Positions 1 through 7,901 of a DNA stretch of 64,000 nt are shown in pieces. Source of the DNA: Moritella sp. 5 (GTDB taxonomy: Bacteria; Pseudomonadota; Gammaproteobacteria; Enterobacterales; Moritellaceae); assembly GCF_018219455.1 (NCBI RefSeq), contig NZ_CP056122.1, positions 3,596,001-3,660,000 on the forward strand, given 5' to 3'. Position 1 is the first letter of the stretch, and the number at the start of each line of letters is the position of its first letter. The notes under the pieces were generated by a model. The model worked only from the letters and a program-made list of their open reading frames with translations. It was not told the DNA's origin and did not search any database. Both the position numbers and the translations under genes were made by a program.

Positions 1-721
1 AGAGCTTGTTCTTTTCTTTGGATAACAGCTCATCACCAATAATGGCGACTAAACCAATGCGCTTATGGGCTGGAATGGCCTGCAGTAAATCATGTACGCC
101 TTGATCAAGGTTTTCATAATCACCGCCTGCACCGATACGAATTTCACCGTCTTTTTGTTCACCATCGGCAAACACATTGGCGGGATTGTCACGGCGAACC
201 AGCTGGAACCAACCGATATTCACATCTTCCATCATTGGGAATGTGGCGATATCAGTTACTTTGGCGGCACTGGTACCGTTCCAGCCAATTTTGATGATAT
301 CCAATGCTATAGCTTGACGAACGTGGGCACGAAAACGACTGTGGAAGTCTGGGAACTTGGCCCACATATCCATGCGCTGCCACGTAATGTGGGTATCGCA
401 CTCAACCGCATAACAACGGTATTCACGGTCGGTTAAACCCAGCGGGTCTTTGGTGCTACGACTTTTACTTTCATCTGTTTCGACGCCAGCACGACCAGTC
501 ACACCGCCGTTAATCCCTGCAGTGATCGCACTGCCAACTAAATCATCGACCATTTGCGTATCAATACGCTGTAAGAATTCTGCACTTTGATATACCTGGT
601 CATATAGCGTCTGCTCAATCGACGGCTCGACACTGAACTGTTCAGATACGGAGGCAACCCCGTAATTGACAGCCAATGCAGACACAACCGCGGCAAAAAC
701 TTGTGTTGTTTTAAGCTTCAT
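1..721 (-). CDS. Phage major capsid protein (P2 gpN family), 3' end outside window
   Basis: About 240 codons are present, read leftward from an ATG at 719-721; the stop lies beyond the window edge. The translation begins MKLKTTQVFAAVV and includes segments typical of P2 gpN such as GGVTGRAG and the WQRMDMWAKF stretch. An AGGAA ribosome site lies 8 bases upstream of the ATG. It follows scaffold gene O by 17 bases, the P2 order O-N. It builds the icosahedral shell of the virion. The region is intact as far as visible. Confidence 0.93.
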   Translation of the reverse strand, partial: MKLKTTQVFAAVVSALAVNYGVASVSEQFSVEPSIEQTLYDQVYQSAEFLQRIDTQMVDDLVGSAITAGINGGVTGRAGVETDESKSRSTKDPLGLTDREYRCYAVECDTHITWQRMDMWAKFPDFHSRFRAHVRQAIALDIIKIGWNGTSAAKVTDIATFPMMEDVNIGWFQLVRRDNPANVFADGEQKDGEIRIGAGGDYENLDQGVHDLLQAIPAHKRIGLVAIIGDELLSKEKNKL

Positions 722-738
722 TAATTTGGTTCCTATTG

Positions 739-1665
739 CTAAAGAAGGTTGTGGTATTTGGCATTTTCACCAAGGTGTTCTTCTTCACCATCAGTGGTTG
801 TTGATGCAGGGTCTTTGATTGCATCGTTCACGGTTTTAGTCAGCGCTGCAATTTGTTCAACCAAACCATTAACCTTGCCATCAATAGCCGAGAATTCAGC
901 CGTTGGTTCACCTGTACTTGTGTCTGCTTCGATACCCGTATTCACATCATCTATCAGTGCTGTGGTAGTACCTTGTTTAGCAAGTAAGTCTTGCGTTGCT
1001 TGGGTATTGGCTTCGAGCGCTTGGCTAAATTTAAGCAATGGTTCACCGAGCGCGTCGGCCATTGCTGCTGCAAGTTCTTCGCGGGTCATATCGTCATTGT
1101 CCTTTTTAAAATTAAAGAGTTGTTTAAACAGGCTCTTGGTGGGTTTGGCCGCTTCTTCTAACCCTAATGACACCTTTAATAGGTCAGTATCTGAAGATGT
1201 ATTATTAGTGTTGTCTTTGTCTTGCTGACCAAAGTGAATGCGGTCGGTGTAGGTACTGGCCGGATAATCCGTCACGGCAAGCCCCGTTAAATAGGTTTGC
1301 CCTGACTTCATAAAGTCTCGGTCAATTTCGATACTGAAATAGACGGCTTGGTCAGCTTGGTTTAGTTGCACAAATGATGCGTTCGGCGATAACACGGCGT
1401 ATAAGACTTTAATACCGTCTTCATTTTTATCTGTGCTTAACCCGATCACATCACCTAACATCCCACCTTTAATATCGATGTTGCTAAGGTTCTTCGCCGC
1501 CCAACCAGACCAATTAAATTCGTGGTCTAAATTGATACGAGCGCCGTACTTTTTATAGTTGTAAGTGGTAACAATATCGTCGATATCTTTTTCTGATATT
1601 TCGCGACCATCTACCGTTAACCCCATGGCGGCAATGGCAAGTGGAATAGTGCGTAACTGAGCCAT
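739..1665 (-). CDS. Capsid scaffolding protein/protease (P2 gpO family)
   Basis: 308 residues. The N-terminal half is the self-cleaving serine protease that trims the P2 prohead; the C-terminal half is the scaffold that assembles the capsid protein. The family triad can be placed at D19, H48 (in NLDHEF) and S111 (in YFSIEI), matching the P2 gpO spacing for the first two and lying four residues later for the serine. The C-terminal part is Ala/Glu/Gln-rich and helical, as expected. An AGGA ribosome site precedes the ATG. It is expressed divergently from the terminase gene across a 160-190 base gap. Confidence 0.93.
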   Translation of the reverse strand: MAQLRTIPLAIAAMGLTVDGREISEKDIDDIVTTYNYKKYGARINLDHEFNWSGWAAKNLSNIDIKGGMLGDVIGLSTDKNEDGIKVLYAVLSPNASFVQLNQADQAVYFSIEIDRDFMKSGQTYLTGLAVTDYPASTYTDRIHFGQQDKDNTNNTSSDTDLLKVSLGLEEAAKPTKSLFKQLFNFKKDNDDMTREELAAAMADALGEPLLKFSQALEANTQATQDLLAKQGTTTALIDDVNTGIEADTSTGEPTAEFSAIDGKVNGLVEQIAALTKTVNDAIKDPASTTTDGEEEHLGENAKYHNLL

Positions 1666-1855
1666 GTTGTTTCCTGTTTAATGTCAAAGTGAATCTAAGT
1701 GAGACCAATTTTGCCTTCAGAATAGGCCTTAATCCATCACATTAAATCCGCTAAGTTCCGATCTTGGCGATGCCGGAATAACGCGGAAATCTTCTTAAAG
1801 AATTACGTGTTTTAGGGTTATAAACTTGGCGCTTGTTCTTACTAACAGGCCAGTT
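1666..1855. promoter_or_regulatory. Divergent late-promoter region between O and P
   Basis: In P2 the two late operons start back to back here from Ogr-activated promoters. The gap holds no gene. I looked for the TGT-N12-ACA dyad bound by Ogr/Delta proteins and did not find a clean copy, so the regulatory role rests on position and P2 homology only. Confidence 0.45.
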
Positions 1856-3661
1856 ATGAAACCGAGAACTCCCCGATATACACCCGAAATTATTAAAACG
1901 GCGCGTGACCATTATGTTTTTGGTGGGCTGACGTTTGATGAGATTTCAGAAATTGACGGTATGCCAAGTGCCCGTTCTTTACGACGTTGGGCAGATGATG
2001 GCAGCTGGAATGAACTGTGCCCGTCACTTAATGCCGAGACGGCTATTGCACGACGCATTGTGTTATTGGCTGATCGTGACAATAAAGATGACGCGGACTA
2101 TAAAGAACTGGATTTTCTGACCAAACAGCAATGTGCGTTAAATCAGTCTCGCTTGCCCAGTGCCGGTATAACGAAGAAATACGGTAATGCGCCTGCAGCT
2201 GCTCCGCCCCAACATGAACAGACCAGTGAACGAAGCAGTAAAAGTAAGAAACGTCAGAAGAAGATCAAGAATGATGTGTCTAGTATCACCAAGGAAATGC
2301 TGGATACACTCAAAGACAACCTGCTCTACCCGCACCAATTACATTGGTTTGAACATCAAGATTACCGTAGCCGGTTCATATTAAAGCCGCGTCAGATTGG
2401 CGCGACTTTCTATTTTGCGTTTGAAGCGTTTTATGATGCGGTGGTTAATGGCCGTAATAAGATTTTCATTTCAGCATCACGGGACCAGGCAGAGATATTC
2501 AAAGCCAATATTATTGCCTTATGTCGAGAACAGTTTGGTATTGAGCTAAGTGGCTCGCCACTGACTATGCGTAACAAGGGCAAGACGACAACACTGTATT
2601 TCAAATCAACCAATGCCCGTACTGCACAATCGGCATCTGGCGACTTGTATATTGATGAAGTGTTTTGGATCCCGAAGTTCAAAGAGTTACGCAGTCTTGC
2701 CCAGGCAATGGCGACTCATAAAGATTTTCGTATTACCTATTTTAGTACGCCGTCGGTGACTAGCCATGAAGCTTATGATTTGTGGAATGGTCGCTGGTAC
2801 CGAAAAACTAAAGCCTGTAATGATCCCGAGTTTGCCATCGATGTTAGCCATAAGACGTTAAAGGATGGCTTGCTTTGTGAAGATGGTATTTGGCGTCAAA
2901 AGCTCAATGTTTACGATGTGGTGAAACAAGGCTTTGACCGCATTGATATCAGTATTTTGGAGAACGAGTATTCCACTGAAGAGTTTAACAACCTCTTCAT
3001 GTGCAAGTTTATTGATGATGCCCACAGTGCGTTTAGCCTTAAACAGCTAATGGCCTGTGTTGGTAACAGCAAAAAATGGACTGACTTTGACCCAAGTTGG
3101 CCACGCCCTTATGCCATGAAGCCGGTTGTTATTGGTTTTGACCCTGCGCGAACGCGAGACATTGCATCGGTCGTGGTCTTGAGTTTACCGCTTGGCCCTG
3201 ATGATAAATTTCGATTATTGGAATCACTTAATTTAAGTGGTAACGATTTTGAAACCATGGCCAGTGAAATTAAAGAACTCACGCTTAAATACCATGTTGT
3301 GCATATCGGTGTTGATACCACCGGTATGGGCTTGGGTGTGTTTGAGTTAATACAAAAATTCTTCCCGCTGGCAATGCCAATTCATTACAACCCGCACAAC
3401 AAAAACAAGATGGTGATTAAAGCGCTTAATGTCATTGGTAAGAAGCGTTTTGAGTTCGATGAGAATTCGGTGATGGTTGCCAGCAGCTTTATTAATATTC
3501 GCAAAAAAGTGGTTGGTGACCAGATTAGTTATGCAACCAACCGTACTGCAGCAACAGGCCATGCAGATATTGCCTGGGCAATCATGCACGCCATGATTTA
3601 CGAACCATTATCTGGTGACAGCTCGAGCACCAGAACGTCAATAGGATTAGATGCCGCATAA
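1856..3661 (+). CDS. Terminase large subunit/ATPase (P2 gpP family)
   Basis: About 601 residues from ATG 1856; an in-frame TTG at 1826 with a better-spaced AGGG upstream would add ten residues, so the start is not settled. The N-terminus has a helix-turn-helix-like segment typical of gpP. The ATPase domain shows a Walker-A-like LKPRQIGAT near residue 176 and Walker B LYIDEVF near 264-270. The C-terminal nuclease fold carries acidic motifs GFDPARTRD and GVDTTG. It packages phage DNA from cos. It is the first gene of the P-Q operon; its TAA stop abuts the portal ATG. Confidence 0.93.
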   Translation: MKPRTPRYTPEIIKTARDHYVFGGLTFDEISEIDGMPSARSLRRWADDGSWNELCPSLNAETAIARRIVLLADRDNKDDADYKELDFLTKQQCALNQSRLPSAGITKKYGNAPAAAPPQHEQTSERSSKSKKRQKKIKNDVSSITKEMLDTLKDNLLYPHQLHWFEHQDYRSRFILKPRQIGATFYFAFEAFYDAVVNGRNKIFISASRDQAEIFKANIIALCREQFGIELSGSPLTMRNKGKTTTLYFKSTNARTAQSASGDLYIDEVFWIPKFKELRSLAQAMATHKDFRITYFSTPSVTSHEAYDLWNGRWYRKTKACNDPEFAIDVSHKTLKDGLLCEDGIWRQKLNVYDVVKQGFDRIDISILENEYSTEEFNNLFMCKFIDDAHSAFSLKQLMACVGNSKKWTDFDPSWPRPYAMKPVVIGFDPARTRDIASVVVLSLPLGPDDKFRLLESLNLSGNDFETMASEIKELTLKYHVVHIGVDTTGMGLGVFELIQKFFPLAMPIHYNPHNKNKMVIKALNVIGKKRFEFDENSVMVASSFINIRKKVVGDQISYATNRTAATGHADIAWAIMHAMIYEPLSGDSSSTRTSIGLDAA

Positions 3662-4701
3662 TGAATTCAACTAAGAGTACGACAACAGAACCGGTGAAAG
3701 ACAAATCTATCGACACCTTTAGCTTTGGTGACCCTGAGCCGTGTTTAGATAATCACATGACCGAATATATCGGCCTTTATGCTGATATGGACGGGCTATA
3801 TTCGCCGCCTGTGAGTTTGTCTGGACTGGTTAAGTTGCTGCGCGTTAATGCGCAGCATGGTCCTATTTTATATTTTAAACGCAATATGATTTTGAAATGG
3901 TTTAAGCCTAATACGGTATTAAGCCAGCGCACGTTTAAGAAGTTTGCGTTTGATTATTGTTGGGCGGCGAATGCATATTTTCAGGTTATTAAAAATACCT
4001 TCGGCAATGTGATTAAGCTAAGGCATTTACCGGCGTTATCGATGCGCTATACCTCGACACCTGGTGTTTATGCCCAGCGCTTAAGTAATGGCAAAGTGCT
4101 GCGGTTTAAAAAAGGGGAAGTTATTCACCTTAAAGAATACGACCCGAACCAGGGTATCTATGGTATTCCCCAATATTATGGCGGTATTCAGTCTGCGCTT
4201 TTAAACGAAGATGCCACCCTATTCCGCCGTAAGTATTACAAGAACGGCGCACACATGGGGTTTATCTTCTCGATGGCAGACCCGAACTTGTCGACCGATG
4301 ATGAGAATGATTTGAAGGCTGCAATCAGAGATTCGCGCGGTGTGGGGAATTTCCGCAGCCTGTTTATCAATAATCGCAGTGGTAAGGCTGATGCCGAGAA
4401 GGCAATCAAGATTATTCCGGTGGGTGATATTTCGACCAAGGATGAATTTGAGCGCATTAAGAAGATGACGCTAAACGATATGTTGAGTATGCACCGTGCC
4501 CAGGAAGCCCTTAGCGGTCAAACGTCGGGGGAAAGTCCGGGCTTTGGTGACTTGGATAAAATCACCCGTGCTTATTACAACAATGAAGTGGTTCCGATGC
4601 AGCAGGACATGCTGGAAATTAACGAGTATTTACCTGTTGCACTGCATATCAAGTTTGCAGAGCCAGCGTATTCTGACTTAAACCCTAGGAGTGAAGACTG
4701 A
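3661..4701 (+). CDS. Phage portal protein (P2 gpQ family)
   Basis: 346 residues, the normal size for the P2/PBSX portal family. The family hallmarks include the early YSPPVSLSGL segment, YFKRNMIL, the HLKEYDPNQGIYG loop and the C-terminal FGDLDKITRAYYNNEV region. It forms the dodecameric vertex through which DNA enters. Its ATG overlaps the last base of gene P and its stop overlaps the next ATG (TGATGG), so P, Q and the next gene are translationally coupled. Confidence 0.94.
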   Translation: MNSTKSTTTEPVKDKSIDTFSFGDPEPCLDNHMTEYIGLYADMDGLYSPPVSLSGLVKLLRVNAQHGPILYFKRNMILKWFKPNTVLSQRTFKKFAFDYCWAANAYFQVIKNTFGNVIKLRHLPALSMRYTSTPGVYAQRLSNGKVLRFKKGEVIHLKEYDPNQGIYGIPQYYGGIQSALLNEDATLFRRKYYKNGAHMGFIFSMADPNLSTDDENDLKAAIRDSRGVGNFRSLFINNRSGKADAEKAIKIIPVGDISTKDEFERIKKMTLNDMLSMHRAQEALSGQTSGESPGFGDLDKITRAYYNNEVVPMQQDMLEINEYLPVALHIKFAEPAYSDLNPRSED

Positions 4702-5024
4702 TGGAAGAACTGATTGTTTTTATAAGGCAATGGGGGCAGCTGTGTTTGTTGTCGTTACTGGCCGCCGCAACACAAATGTATATGTCTGGTACACGGATTA
4801 CTTTTTTTCATTATTTCATGTCGGTGCTAATGGCGATTTTGTCCGCGTACATTGCGGACAGCTTTTGTCGTTGGCTTGGATTAGATGAAGGGTTGAAGAC
4901 TGGGATTATTGGGATTTCGGCTTATGTGGCACCGCATTTTTTAACGGGGGTTAATGCCCTGGCGAAAGCGGTATCAAAAGACCCTAAGCACTTTTTGGAT
5001 ATTATTATGAGGAATAAATCATGA
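4701..5024 (+). CDS. Putative holin (LydA-like small membrane protein)
   Basis: 107 residues with three or four hydrophobic segments (about 14-27, 37-55, 68-85) and a basic tail, resembling LydA-type phage holins. It overlaps the portal stop by one base and the next gene by four. Its place in the P-Q operon before cos differs from P2, where lysis genes sit among the tail genes. Holin function is inferred from size, topology and phage context; no endolysin is visible in the window. Confidence 0.6.
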   Translation: MEELIVFIRQWGQLCLLSLLAAATQMYMSGTRITFFHYFMSVLMAILSAYIADSFCRWLGLDEGLKTGIIGISAYVAPHFLTGVNALAKAVSKDPKHFLDIIMRNKS

Positions 5025-5470
5025 GTTGGCTTACTTCGTTGTTTAGTTTTATTTCGGCACCGATTGCAGATTTGTCTGGTAGCTATCGCGAGCGTAAACG
5101 TATTGCGGCAGAAATGGCGGCATCGATTGCGACTGCAGAAGGTAAGTTAAAGTTAGCTAAGTTGGACGCTGAAGCCAAACGGTTAGCTAACCAGGAAGGT
5201 AACGATGCTGATTATGATCTGCAGGTGTTGAAGAACCGGCGCGAATCGATAATGGATGAAATTATTATTACGGTATTTTTAGGGTTGTTCATTGCCCACT
5301 TTGTGCCACAGCTGCAGCCGTATATGGCAAATGGTTGGCAAGCCATGGGTTATCAAGGTGCGCCCTGGTACTTTGAATTTGTGATTGTGGGGATTGCCGT
5401 TTCAACGTTGGGGCTAATGCGATTGTTTCGAGCGTTCTGGGGGAGTAAGAATACTAAAGGGGCTGGTTAG
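5021..5470 (+). CDS. Putative phage membrane protein, 3TM-holin-like
   Basis: 149 residues: a charged helical region (about 25-85, rich in Ala, Lys, Glu) followed by two membrane spans (about 85-107 and 118-137). The architecture resembles the 3TM holin family of phages and gene transfer agents. It overlaps the preceding holin-like gene (ATGA) and is the last gene of the operon: a perfect 11-bp hairpin straddles its stop. Function inferred; it could instead be a membrane-linked packaging accessory. Confidence 0.55.
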   Translation: MSWLTSLFSFISAPIADLSGSYRERKRIAAEMAASIATAEGKLKLAKLDAEAKRLANQEGNDADYDLQVLKNRRESIMDEIIITVFLGLFIAHFVPQLQPYMANGWQAMGYQGAPWYFEFVIVGIAVSTLGLMRLFRAFWGSKNTKGAG

Positions 5471-5479
5471 CCCCTTTAG
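5454..5479 (+). terminator. Hairpin at end of P-Q operon
   Basis: Perfect 11-bp inverted repeat (CTAAAGGGGCT / AGCCCCTTTAG) with a GGTT loop; it includes the stop codon of the last gene. No U tract follows. Confidence 0.7.
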
Positions 5480-5612
5480 TAAACATGCTAAAGATGATTT
5501 AACGATTAACGCTAAGCTAACCGGAAAATACAGTTAGGCTAAAATAGATGAACGGAGTGAACAAAACAGCCAAATTTATTTCGTCCATCTTTAAGTTATT
5601 GTTATTTTTACT

Positions 5613-5822
5613 TTACTCAGCTTTTTGACGCCTTTCAGAAAATCTTGCACCTAAATACTTTCTTGGATTTCCACACATCCAACATGAGCAAAGACAAGGT
5701 GTTCGACTGCATTTACCTTGAGATTTATCTGAGGTTGCTGCATTACCACCCCAATAGTATTTACGATTATTTTTAATACGTTTTTGATGGTGTCGTCTTA
5801 GGGCACGTGTAGTATTTTTCAT
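5613..5822 (-). CDS. Small basic Cys-rich protein, cassette-borne
   Basis: 69 residues, very basic, with a cluster CLCSCWMCGNPRKYLG near residues 43-58. Small proteins with this CxxCGNPR signature recur as hypothetical genes in many bacteria; no function is known to me. The Cys pairs could bind metal. It reads in the same direction as the two cassette genes to its right, and its leader begins at the recombination end of attC site 1 (5921-5927), so it looks like the next gene cassette. Its own downstream attC is not clear. Confidence 0.72.
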   Translation of the reverse strand: MKNTTRALRRHHQKRIKNNRKYYWGGNAATSDKSQGKCSRTPCLCSCWMCGNPRKYLGARFSERRQKAE

Positions 5823-5920
5823 TATATATTTCCCGATTATTGATAATCAATCGGGTAGCATCTCCTTCGAGATACCGCCCGGTCGGGAATCGGGATTTAT
5901 AACACTGGTTCATATGATTC

Positions 5921-6030
5921 CTGTAACGCCACCCTAAGCCGCAGATAATGCTGGCGCAGGTTTTTTGCGTTTTTGTTGTTTGCGAAAAATGCGACAGTGT
6001 TAGCTGTCGGACTTTAGGCTCTTGTTATGT
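5921..6030 (-). other. Integron attC site 1
   Basis: About 110 bp imperfect palindrome, read on the minus strand. Outer R boxes ACATAAC and GTTACAG enclose L boxes CCTAAAG / CTTAGG, with 5-base spacers. The interior contains small stems such as CGACAG / CTGTCG. The stop codon of the 6025-6798 gene lies inside the R'' box (ACATAAC), a common cassette arrangement. The interior shares TTTTTCGCAAA and CGCAAAAA with attC site 2. Confidence 0.8.
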
Positions 6031-6826
6031 GCATTTCCAGTCGGAATAATATTTTAATAGATAGATCTTTAGAGCATCTATTTTTGACGAGTACTTATCA
6101 TCAATTTGATCCAAATAACCATCAATTAAGCTAATGACTTCATTATCGGCACATTCACGATACCAGCTACCAGATGCTTTTAAGTGACCTCCGCCACCTT
6201 GTAGTACCCATGAAGGATCATTGATTTTTATAAATTCAGAATCACGCTGACGTAAAATCCTATTGTGCCTACCATTAAAAGAGATCACTGTATTAGGACT
6301 TAAAGCATCTAATTCTTGACTCGATAACCTATCATTTTCGCTCCAGTAAAGTATTGGACATTGATGATTTTTCAATTTGTGATCAGGATTAATATCAGCC
6401 CCATCATTCATAGAAAATTTGTAATAGTTGGTTACTGAGATTGAATTATGAATCTCAGTAAAACTACTCAATTTATCACCGAATTTTGCATGAATATATA
6501 AACCAGCTATCGCAAGCATTACTTTATATGGTGCTATCCAAATATTTTCATACTCACCAGCATCGAGCATCTGGCATACCTTTTCCCGTCTAGTTTTATT
6601 CAATAAACTGTCCCACGGTTCAGAGACGTTCTGCGCCATACCGTACATAATGATTTTGTACTTATCATATTCAGAGCCAATATGAGGGATGTAAGGAGGA
6701 AATATATTTCCCATATGGTCTTTAGTGGATATAAGTTCATAGTAAGGTTTCAGGACTTCAGTATTGTACGCCTGAAAAGAGTCTATTAAATTGTCCATAT
6801 TACTTCCATTTAGTGATTGCACATAA
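5927..6826 (-). mobile_element. Integron gene cassette A
   Basis: Bounded by the G/TT recombination points of two attC sites. One gene fills the unit in standard cassette form: a short leader after GTTATGTG, the coding region, a stop within the R'' box, then attC. No integron integrase is present in the window, so the cassette is either a trapped insertion or part of an integrase-less cluster. Confidence 0.75.
6025..6798 (-). CDS. Hypothetical protein, cassette A
   Basis: 257 residues from the ATG at 6798, preceded by GGAAGT; a GTG at 6822 is in frame but lies within the attC R' end. Soluble, with segments YKIIMYGMAQN near residue 48 and TVISFNGRHNRI near 175 that faintly recall the uracil-DNA-glycosylase-like fold; I would not name a function on that. 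Base composition is AT-richer than the phage structural genes. Typical of cassette genes with unknown roles. Confidence 0.75.
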   Translation of the reverse strand: MDNLIDSFQAYNTEVLKPYYELISTKDHMGNIFPPYIPHIGSEYDKYKIIMYGMAQNVSEPWDSLLNKTRREKVCQMLDAGEYENIWIAPYKVMLAIAGLYIHAKFGDKLSSFTEIHNSISVTNYYKFSMNDGADINPDHKLKNHQCPILYWSENDRLSSQELDALSPNTVISFNGRHNRILRQRDSEFIKINDPSWVLQGGGGHLKASGSWYRECADNEVISLIDGYLDQIDDKYSSKIDALKIYLLKYYSDWKCT

Positions 6827-6921
6827 CGTCCAGCTAACCAGCGGCGTGCTGGCTCACTTTTTGCGTGTTTTTTGCGAAAAATGAGACAGCTTTAGCCGTC
6901 TGGTTGAGTTTCTTGTTAGCA
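6821..6921 (-). other. Integron attC site 2
   Basis: About 101 bp. Outer R boxes TGCTAAC / GTTATGT pair with L boxes CTCAACCAG and CTGGTTAG separated by 6-base spacers; one L box has the extra unpaired base characteristic of attC. Internal stems include CCAGC / GCTGG and AGACGGCTAAAGCTGTCT. It sits directly behind the 6927-7235 gene and in front of cassette A. Confidence 0.85.
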
Positions 6922-7260
6922 CTGCTTTACGCCCAAATCCGTTTTTGCTCATTACCCCAACCTTCCCTTGGAGTTATAATCCCTTCATGTTCATTGCTAC
7001 GTATAAATCGAAATACCACTTTTTCTTTATCATTTCTCTGAACAATTCTAAAACCAGTTATAACTCCCCCACAAAAAGAAGGTTCATTTTGGCCGCTATG
7101 AAGGTAGATATCACCATCTAATAATTTTTGGGCATTATCTCGAGTAATGATCCAAAAACCACTCTCCCATTCATTCGATTCTTCATCTACTAATTGAAAA
7201 TTCTCTAATCGTTCAACAAAATGTATAGATGACATAATTATCCTTAATTTGTAGTGCTAA
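6827..7260 (-). mobile_element. Integron gene cassette B
   Basis: Runs from the TTAGCAC end at 7254-7260 to the G of attC site 2. It holds a single 102-codon gene. The sequence beyond its 5' end is not another attC but a 22-bp perfect palindrome. Confidence 0.72.
6927..7235 (-). CDS. Hypothetical protein, cassette B
   Basis: 102 residues, soluble. Features are SGFWIITRDNAQKLLDGDIYL in the middle (a Trp-rich sheet-like segment) and a C-terminal GIITPREGWGNEQ. I do not recognise a characterised family. Ribosome site AAGGATAAT lies before the ATG; the leader starts at the cassette boundary GTTAGCAC. The stop codon is 5 bases from the attC R'' box. Confidence 0.75.
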   Translation of the reverse strand: MSSIHFVERLENFQLVDEESNEWESGFWIITRDNAQKLLDGDIYLHSGQNEPSFCGGVITGFRIVQRNDKEKVVFRFIRSNEHEGIITPREGWGNEQKRIWA

Positions 7261-7266
7261 CAGTTT

Positions 7267-7288
7267 GTTATACGGAATTCCGTATAAC
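7267..7288. repeat. 22-bp perfect palindrome beside cassette boundary
   Basis: GTTATACGGAA followed by its exact complement, centred on GGAATTCC. It lies 5 bases from the GTTAGCAC boundary of cassette B. A related palindrome with the same TACGGAATTCCGTA core occurs at 24604-24621, 6 bases from another GTTA sequence in front of a membrane-protein gene. Confidence 0.8.
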
Positions 7289-7383
7289 CTGAATTCCAGT
7301 TTAATTTCATTATCATAAACAGTACCAAATATACTATTAATTACAAATAGGTAGTGGTAAATCGCGACTTTTAATCAAAGAAA

Positions 7384-7644
7384 ATGAGGCAAAACAAGAA
7401 TTGTATTTATATTGACCTATATAAATACATTGATAAGAGAATAAATAATTATATTTCAATCAACTGTATTCTTCATACACGTCAGATTAAGACTCTTTGG
7501 CAGTATAAATGGCCTATATTTCGTAAAAAGGGTCACCCTATTATTACAATATATAAACCAGATCAATTTCTACTAAACATTTCGCTAGATGGTTTGTCAT
7601 TACGTGTCAAAAGGTGTCACAACTTTGACATTAGCGATCTTTAA
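7384..7644 (+). CDS. Doubtful ORF between cassettes and cos
   Basis: 86 codons, Ile/Tyr/Lys-rich, no strong ribosome site (AAAGAAA before ATG) and no recognisable domain. It lies in AT-rich sequence where open frames arise by chance. I list it because nothing else occupies the stretch, but non-coding is at least as likely. Confidence 0.25.
   Translation: MRQNKNCIYIDLYKYIDKRINNYISINCILHTRQIKTLWQYKWPIFRKKGHPIITIYKPDQFLLNISLDGLSLRVKRCHNFDISDL
7605..7630. promoter_or_regulatory. Dyad TGTCAAA-N12-TTTGACA near cos
   Basis: Perfect 7-bp inverted repeat with a 12-base spacer, plus a third TGTCA inside it. It lies about 150 bases from the candidate cos site and 270 from the ogr-like gene, and could be a protein-binding site (terminase, Ogr or a promoter with TTGACA). 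Inference from symmetry only. Confidence 0.4.
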
Positions 7645-7775
7645 ATGATCGTGGAGATCCTTTCTAGGTAAGGCTTGGGCAATATCCACGTGTCCATCGT
7701 TGTGTCAAAAGCGTGAAAAAATTGCGAAAACGCGGTAGGCGAAGAGGAGTGAATTTACCGTGGGTACGTCCGCAT

Positions 7776-7800
7776 GATTAAACGTTTCCCCACCCGCGAG
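7776..7800 (-). other. Candidate cos site
   Basis: On the minus strand the sequence CGGGTGGGGAAACG matches the GGCGGGGAAAGC core of P2-family cos ends (GGYGGGGAAA shared). The position is right: between the 3' side of the Q operon and the gpA operon, where the linear P2 genome ends. Exact nick positions cannot be read from sequence alone. Confidence 0.5.
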
Positions 7801-7901
7801 AAATAGCAATGTATTATAACTACAATCACATACAACTGTATAAAACAACAGTTTTATGTCGTATAATTTACAGGTCAGTATGTGAAATAAGTGGATGTTT
7901 T

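Noticed and set aside
749-1228. 159-codon ORF on the plus strand
   Set aside because: Lies antisense to the scaffold gene, low-complexity Ser/Val-rich translation, no ribosome site.
1666-1855. Ogr binding dyad between O and P
   Set aside because: Expected from P2, but no TGT-N12-ACA with good symmetry could be found by eye.
5480-5612. attC site for the 5613-5822 gene
   Set aside because: There are short dyads (AGATG...CATCT, CTAAC...GTTAG) but R and L boxes do not line up; the end of this putative cassette is left undefined.
7809-7901. 31-codon extension of the ogr-like protein
   Set aside because: Not family-like; the Cys pattern begins right after the ATG at 7902.
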